Positions 49,069 to 53,680 of a stretch of DNA of 53,680 bases are shown here, one piece after another. Under the pieces are notes generated by a model. That model made no database searches and was not told the origin of the DNA. It worked only from the letters and a program-made list of their open reading frames with translations. Location of the stretch: contig JAIXOO010000022.1 of NCBI GenBank assembly GCA_027486765.1, positions 1-53,680 of the forward strand, in the 5' to 3' direction. Positions within the stretch are counted from its first letter, which is position 1; each line of letters begins with the position of its first letter. The DNA is from Saprospiraceae bacterium. GTDB taxonomy: Bacteria; Bacteroidota; Bacteroidia; Chitinophagales; Saprospiraceae. The position numbers were made by a program, and so were the translations under genes.

Positions 49069-50946
49069 ATGAACGTCATGCCACTTTTTTGCCTATTCTT
49101 GTCCTGCATCCTAAGCCACGCTTTACATGCACAAAATGAATGTGAGTGCGCCGAAGAACTTCGCCTGCGGCCCAGGATTATTCAATTTTTTAATGCAGGA
49201 AAAGTAGATTCTGCTGTGCTGGAATTTGAAAAAATTCGCCGGGTTGGCACCGCAGTTTGTCGGATTTCCTATTGCAACTCGATGGCGCAGTACTACTTCA
49301 ATAAAAATGAAACCCAGCGGGTGCCGAGCCTGATGCGGGAAGAAAAACAGCTTCTGGACTCCCTGCAATGCTCTCACAAGGCTTATGCCAGGTACTACAA
49401 CACTTACGGCAATTACTTCCTTACCCAAAACCAGTACCAAAAATCCGCTGACTATTTCCTACAAGCGCTACGCCATGGAGAAATGGCAAAATATGTTTTC
49501 GCCCAACAAAGAGCACTGACCAGCCTTTCAGTCGTTTTTTCCCAAACCGAACAACATGAAAAAAGCCTGTTGTACCAAAAGCAGGCAGAAATTTTGGCCA
49601 GAAAGATCAACAATCAGGATGAACTGGGAATTGTATTGTCTCGTCAGGGAGCTACTTACAATAACCTTTATGAGCAAAAACACGAGAAAAAATACCTCGA
49701 TTCTGCTTATTTGGCGGCAAAAGCAGGACTGCGTTTAGGGCAGATGTTGGGCAATGTCCATACCCAAACCGATGCATACCTCGGATTGGCAACGCAGGCC
49801 TTGTACAGTCAGCAGTTTAACCAGGCTTTCCGCTTTGCAGATAGTGTGTTACTGCTACTACCCAAGGATTTGCACCATATGTACCGTTATCAAGCCTTGC
49901 GACTAAAAAGCCAAGCCTTGCAACAACTCCACCAATACCCACTGGCCGCAGGGTATGCTGATTCAGCCTTATTGGAAGCTCGATTGTTCAATCCTCAAAT
50001 GCAGGTCAACGCGCTAAAACAAGTTTACGAAACCCAAAAGAGTATAGGGCACCACAAACAGGCGCTGTTGGCTTATGAGCAGATGATTAGCCTGAAAGAC
50101 AGTTTGGCAAGCATTGAAAAATTCAGTGCCATCAACGAACTGGAGCAACGTTATCAGCGGGTCAAAAACGAAAAAAGCATTCAGGAGCTGACTCAGTCCA
50201 GAAAAATTGCCCTCTTGCACAATCAGTTACTCATGTTGGCAATTCTAGTGGCTTTATTGGTGATTTTAACTTTGGTCTTTCTACTCCGCCAGCGCACCAT
50301 GCAGGCAAAACAAGTGACCCTGGAAAAAGAACAACGCCTCAACCGAGCCCGGATGAACCCACATTTTTTCTTCAATGCCCTGGTCGCCTTGCAGGTGTTG
50401 GCCATGCGCACCAATGACGGGCGGAGTATTGCAGTTTACCTTTCCAAATTTGCCTCCATCATGCGCCAAATTTTGGAGAGTACTTATTTGGAATACGTGA
50501 GTCTGGCGCAAGAGAAGGCTTTTTTGGAAAAGTACTTGGAGTTGCAGAGCTTACGTTTTCCAGCCACCTTTGAATACAGCATCACCGTAGCGGATGGGTT
50601 GGATTCGGAACAAATGATGTTGCCACCAATGCTGATTCAGCCGATTGCTGAAAACGCCATTGAGCACGGATTCCGGCAGAAGGACCGGCAGAACAAGCTG
50701 CAAATTCGCTTTATCGCTACAAATACCAAGCAATTGATCCTAGAGGTGGAGGACAATGGCCAGGGCTTGGATCAACAATTGGAGCAGAAAAAAAATCACC
50801 TTTCCCGCGCCAGTCAAATCATTCAGGATACCCTTTCCATTCTGCGCCAGCGTCACCATTGCAACGCCCATTTTACCATCGCAAACAAACCAGAGGGGGG
50901 AGTCATCGCCCAGATTTTTTTACCCTTGATCCTCAAAGCCGGATGA
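49069..50946 (+). CDS. LytS-type sensor histidine kinase with periplasmic TPR domain
   Basis: A 625-residue membrane kinase. The signal peptide (MPLFCLFLSCILSHALHAQ) is followed by ~360 residues of TPR-like helical repeats in the periplasm, a C-E-C motif near the start (NECECAEEL), one membrane helix (LLMLAILVALLVILTLVFLL) and a His_kinase (PF06580-type) domain. The phospho-acceptor is H432 in RMNPHFFFNALVALQ; the ATP-binding part shows PPMLIQPIAENAIEHGF and EVEDNGQGL. The stop codon overlaps the start of the LytTR regulator in an ATGA, so the two are translated together. The TPR part is the likely sensor region. Confidence 0.93.
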   Translation: MNVMPLFCLFLSCILSHALHAQNECECAEELRLRPRIIQFFNAGKVDSAVLEFEKIRRVGTAVCRISYCNSMAQYYFNKNETQRVPSLMREEKQLLDSLQCSHKAYARYYNTYGNYFLTQNQYQKSADYFLQALRHGEMAKYVFAQQRALTSLSVVFSQTEQHEKSLLYQKQAEILARKINNQDELGIVLSRQGATYNNLYEQKHEKKYLDSAYLAAKAGLRLGQMLGNVHTQTDAYLGLATQALYSQQFNQAFRFADSVLLLLPKDLHHMYRYQALRLKSQALQQLHQYPLAAGYADSALLEARLFNPQMQVNALKQVYETQKSIGHHKQALLAYEQMISLKDSLASIEKFSAINELEQRYQRVKNEKSIQELTQSRKIALLHNQLLMLAILVALLVILTLVFLLRQRTMQAKQVTLEKEQRLNRARMNPHFFFNALVALQVLAMRTNDGRSIAVYLSKFASIMRQILESTYLEYVSLAQEKAFLEKYLELQSLRFPATFEYSITVADGLDSEQMMLPPMLIQPIAENAIEHGFRQKDRQNKLQIRFIATNTKQLILEVEDNGQGLDQQLEQKKNHLSRASQIIQDTLSILRQRHHCNAHFTIANKPEGGVIAQIFLPLILKAG

Positions 50947-51692
50947 AAGTACTGATTGTTGACAATGAACCCGCGCTCCGGGAAATGTTGCAGCTGATGT
51001 TGGAGGCTTTTTGTCCGGAAGTCAAAACTATCCTTTCTGCAAGCTCAATTGAGGAGGCCAAAGCGCTGTTAAAGCAACATACAATCGATTTGTTGTTTCT
51101 GGACATAGAGCTCAATGAAGGAACGGGTTTTGACTTGTTGCGCCAAATCGAAGTGCGCAATTTTCAGGTCATTTTTATCACCGCCCACAACCAGTACGCC
51201 ATTGATGCCTTTCGGTACAGCGCCATTGATTATTTACTCAAACCAGTAGAACCTGAACTATTGGTACAAAGTGTCCAAAAAGCAGCCCATAACTTGCAGA
51301 ACCAACAGCTGAGCTCCCAGATTGATTTCCTGCTGTCTCGCCTTGGCCAGCAGCATCCAGATCAATCCCGAAGGATTGCCCTAAAAGACGCTGAACGCAT
51401 CTATTACCTGCGCTCTGGTGAGATCAGCTATTGTGAAGCTGCGGGTACTTATACCCGTTTCTATTTGGCGGATGGTCGCTGCATCACCGTTTCTAAAAAC
51501 CTCAAAGAATTCGCCCAAATCCTGGAACCCCTGGGGTTTATCCGTACCCACAATTCCTACCTGGTCAATCAGGAAAAAGTGTTGCGGTTTGAAAAAAATG
51601 CCGAAAGTTTAATCCTGGAAAACAATCAATCCGTGCCCTTGTCTCACCGGAAAAGAGAGGCGGTGCTCCGACAATTAGAACAATTGCGCTGA
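50943..51692 (+). CDS. LytTR-family response regulator
   Basis: A 249-residue regulator. The receiver domain (1-~120) has the acidic start VLIVDNEPALREM, the phospho-acceptor Asp in DLLFLDIELNEGTGF, the switch Thr in VIFITAHNQYAI and the Lys in DYLLKPVEPELL. The LytTR DNA-binding domain (~150-249) shows IYYLRSGEISYCEAAGTYTRFYL and HNSYLVNQEKV with the conserved tail LSHRKREAV. The start is the ATG that overlaps the kinase stop codon (ATGA). The nearest possible target is the metalloprotease gene 122 bp downstream, but no paired LytTR direct repeat was recognised there. Confidence 0.94.
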   Translation: MKVLIVDNEPALREMLQLMLEAFCPEVKTILSASSIEEAKALLKQHTIDLLFLDIELNEGTGFDLLRQIEVRNFQVIFITAHNQYAIDAFRYSAIDYLLKPVEPELLVQSVQKAAHNLQNQQLSSQIDFLLSRLGQQHPDQSRRIALKDAERIYYLRSGEISYCEAAGTYTRFYLADGRCITVSKNLKEFAQILEPLGFIRTHNSYLVNQEKVLRFEKNAESLILENNQSVPLSHRKREAVLRQLEQLR

Positions 51693-51814
51693 CGCCTATT
51701 CCTCACAGCCTTACACCTGTTTAGCCAAGTTCTACACTTATCTATACGTGGCTTTGGGTTTGTCAAAGCAAGCCAATTTTACGGCACAATAACTGCTAAC
51801 AAACCTTTTATCAT

Positions 51815-53680
51815 ATGTCCCATTACTGGAAAACATTGCTCTGTTGTTTCCTGACCACGGCAGCATACCTCAACCTATTTGCACAAGAGTCCTGCGGATT
51901 CAAACCCACGGCGGAACAAATTGCCCATTTTGACCGCACTCGCCTACAACGGCAACAATTCAACCCACTGCGCTCGACCTCTTCGATTCACTGGATTCCC
52001 ATCCAGTTTCATGAATGTATCGCTACCAGTGGAGTCAATGCGAGCCCAAGGATCAGCTACGACTACATCACCCCTTGTTTGACCGACCTGAATGCTTTGT
52101 TTGGCTCTTATGGTATTCAGTTTTACGAGTGCAGTGCCAAGACCACTTTTGCCGACAACACCTTATATGGCTTTGATTCGAGTGAAGAACCGCAGCTCAG
52201 CGCTCACGACGTACCCAATGTCATCAATGTTTATTTGTTTCAAGCCGTAACGATTAGTGGCAATCCGGTTTGTGGGTACAGCAGTTTACCGCCCAGCGCC
52301 GACCGCATCATTCTGGCAAAGGGCTGTACCGATGATCCAGTGGTTTTTCTGCACGAAATGGGCCATTACCTTGGCTTGTACCACACCCACGGCAAAACCG
52401 GTGTGAGCAATGAGCTAGTCAATGGCAGCAATTGTAGTACCGCCGGGGATGAAATTTGCGACACCCCCGCCGACCCCAACCTGGCCAGTGGTGGAATGAT
52501 GTATGGCTGTAGTTACATCGGTAATTTTCGGGATGCCAATGGCGATCTTTATCAGCCAGATCCCACCAACATCATGTCTTATGCCCATGTACAGTGTAAA
52601 AACCGCTTTACACCCCAACAGTTAAGTCGCATGGCTTACACTGCCCTCAACGATCGGGATTACCTCAGCAATGGCTGCCCACATCCCAACGATTGTACCA
52701 ATCAAATTACTACATTGCCCCAGCATTTTGATTTTGAAACAGGCCTAGAAAATTGGTCGAATACCTGGATTTACCCAGATATACAGGCAAATTTCATTCG
52801 CGGGACCGGTTCAACACCCACTCCAAATACGGGCCCGGATGCGGCCTATTCGGGCAATTATTATCTCTACGTTGAATCTTCTGTCGATAGCAATTTGTGG
52901 GAGCGCTACGGCTTGTTGCGCAGCCCTTGTTTTGACCTGCGCGGCTACGCCTCTCCCAAGATGTCGATACGCTATCATGCCTTTGGCAACAATATCCTGG
53001 AGTATGCGGTCCAAGCCAGTACTGATGGTGGGATCACTTGGAGTTTTTTACCACAAGATCTCTTGTTTTATTCCAATCAGGGTACAGGCAATGCCTGGCA
53101 GCAGGCCATCTGTGATTTAAGTCCTTATACCAATGTGCCCAATGTGCAATTCCGCATCGGCTGCTTTTTGGCTAGTGGCAATGAGGCGGATTTTGCGGTT
53201 GATGACATTCATTTTTACAATGATGGACAAAATTGCAGTCTCAGCCTTACCAATACAGTGTTGCCTCCGGCTTGTAATGGGGGCAGTAATGGCCAAATCA
53301 CAGCTCTAGTTACTGGGGCAAATGGTCCAATAGATTACCTCTGGTCCACTGGAGATACTAGCGCCATTTTGACGGGCTTGAGTGCCGGAACCTACAGCCT
53401 TACGGTAAGCGATTCCTTGGGCTGCGTCGCCTCCAGTACGATTATCGTACAAGATCCACCATCACTACAAGTCAATCTTACCCCAACAAATATTGCCGTA
53501 CCTGGGCAGAGTACTGGATCTATCTCTGTACTTGTAAGCGGAGGTGTAGCTCCATATTATTACGTGTGGTCGAACAATGCCACTACGGCAAGCATCAATG
53601 GCCTCTCGGCGGGGACTTACACGGTTACGGTCATCGATTCCAAAGATTGTCAAGCTGTTCGCTCAGCTACCATCACGGAA
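51815..53680 (+). CDS. Secreted zinc metalloprotease (M43-like) with SprB-type repeats, 3' end outside window
   Basis: The frame opens at the ATG at 51815 and is open to the last base (622 codons). A signal peptide (MSHYWKTLLCCFLTTAAYLNLFAQ) is followed by a metzincin domain with the zinc site HEMGHYLGLYH starting at H180 and the Met-turn NIMSY, as in pappalysin-type M43 peptidases. Cysteines are frequent, fitting an extracellular protein. Residues ~305-470 are a MAM/jelly-roll-like domain (FDFETGLENWSNTW ... FAVDDIHFYNDG). From ~475 on come SprB-like repeats (GQITALVTGANGPIDYLWSTG, LSAGTYSLTVSDSLGC; then ISVLVSGGVAPYYYVWSNN). A T9SS sorting domain is expected at the missing C-terminus. Confidence 0.9.
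   Translation, partial: MSHYWKTLLCCFLTTAAYLNLFAQESCGFKPTAEQIAHFDRTRLQRQQFNPLRSTSSIHWIPIQFHECIATSGVNASPRISYDYITPCLTDLNALFGSYGIQFYECSAKTTFADNTLYGFDSSEEPQLSAHDVPNVINVYLFQAVTISGNPVCGYSSLPPSADRIILAKGCTDDPVVFLHEMGHYLGLYHTHGKTGVSNELVNGSNCSTAGDEICDTPADPNLASGGMMYGCSYIGNFRDANGDLYQPDPTNIMSYAHVQCKNRFTPQQLSRMAYTALNDRDYLSNGCPHPNDCTNQITTLPQHFDFETGLENWSNTWIYPDIQANFIRGTGSTPTPNTGPDAAYSGNYYLYVESSVDSNLWERYGLLRSPCFDLRGYASPKMSIRYHAFGNNILEYAVQASTDGGITWSFLPQDLLFYSNQGTGNAWQQAICDLSPYTNVPNVQFRIGCFLASGNEADFAVDDIHFYNDGQNCSLSLTNTVLPPACNGGSNGQITALVTGANGPIDYLWSTGDTSAILTGLSAGTYSLTVSDSLGCVASSTIIVQDPPSLQVNLTPTNIAVPGQSTGSISVLVSGGVAPYYYVWSNNATTASINGLSAGTYTVTVIDSKDCQAVRSATITE

Overview
The window reads as chromosomal DNA of a Bacteroidota bacterium, most likely from the Saprospiraceae/Haliscomenobacter side of the phylum. 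Reasons: a fused CcoN-CcoO cbb3 oxidase with CcoS beside it, a type IX secretion (gliding-motility type) C-terminal domain, SprB-like repeats, DUF1573, DUF4173, DUF6249, LVIVD and FISUMP families, LytS/LytTR regulators, and promoters with the Bacteroidota -7 box TAnnTTTG in place of a sigma-70 -10 box. The taxonomy is inferred from family content, not from a search.

Layout. 1-2.2 kb: cbb3 oxidase (ccoS, ccoNO) on the minus strand with a CRP/FNR-like site. 2.3-8.3 kb: dienelactone-hydrolase-like enzyme, a two-gene locus of unknown role, BCCT transporter, metallo-beta-lactamase-fold enzyme, tandem universal stress protein. 8.4-16.5 kb: a very large secreted beta-propeller protein, a PhoD phosphatase and a GH127 glycosidase. 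16.6-22.8 kb: fhs, a Uma2 nuclease-fold protein, a three-gene membrane/winged-helix/DUF4173 module with a shared operator, a pseudouridine synthase and a GyrI-like protein. 23-29.5 kb: intradiol-dioxygenase-like protein, radical SAM enzyme, amylosucrase, agmatine-deiminase-family enzyme, FISUMP protein. 29.6 kb: tRNA-Ser(CGA). 30-34 kb: amidohydrolase, aroK, DUF1573 lipoprotein, udk and small proteins. 34.4-38.8 kb: SUMF1-type protein, ECF sigma and putative anti-sigma operon, then a T9SS cargo protein. 38.8-48 kb: serine hydrolase, LVIVD lipoprotein, an outer-membrane protein, a second ECF sigma factor translationally overlapped with a membrane-anchored beta-barrel protein, patatin, CocE/NonD hydrolase. 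48.3-53.7 kb: Crp-like regulator divergent from a LytS-type kinase/LytTR regulator pair, then a secreted metalloprotease cut by the window end.

Two signals stand out beyond the genes. First, the oxidase cluster and the universal stress gene have nearly superimposable promoters: a TGACAAAAATCAC site about 56 bp upstream of a TACCTT(T)G box and then about 21 bp to the start codon, which points to one oxygen- or redox-responsive regulon. Second, at least ten long intergenic palindromes of several unrelated sequence families lie here, nearly all starting within about 45 bp of a stop codon, and two of them containing the stop codon. One is a 246-bp element with four REP-like units and one is built of three hairpins inside a perfect 27-bp inverted repeat. 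No transposase, prophage, CRISPR array or integrase was seen.
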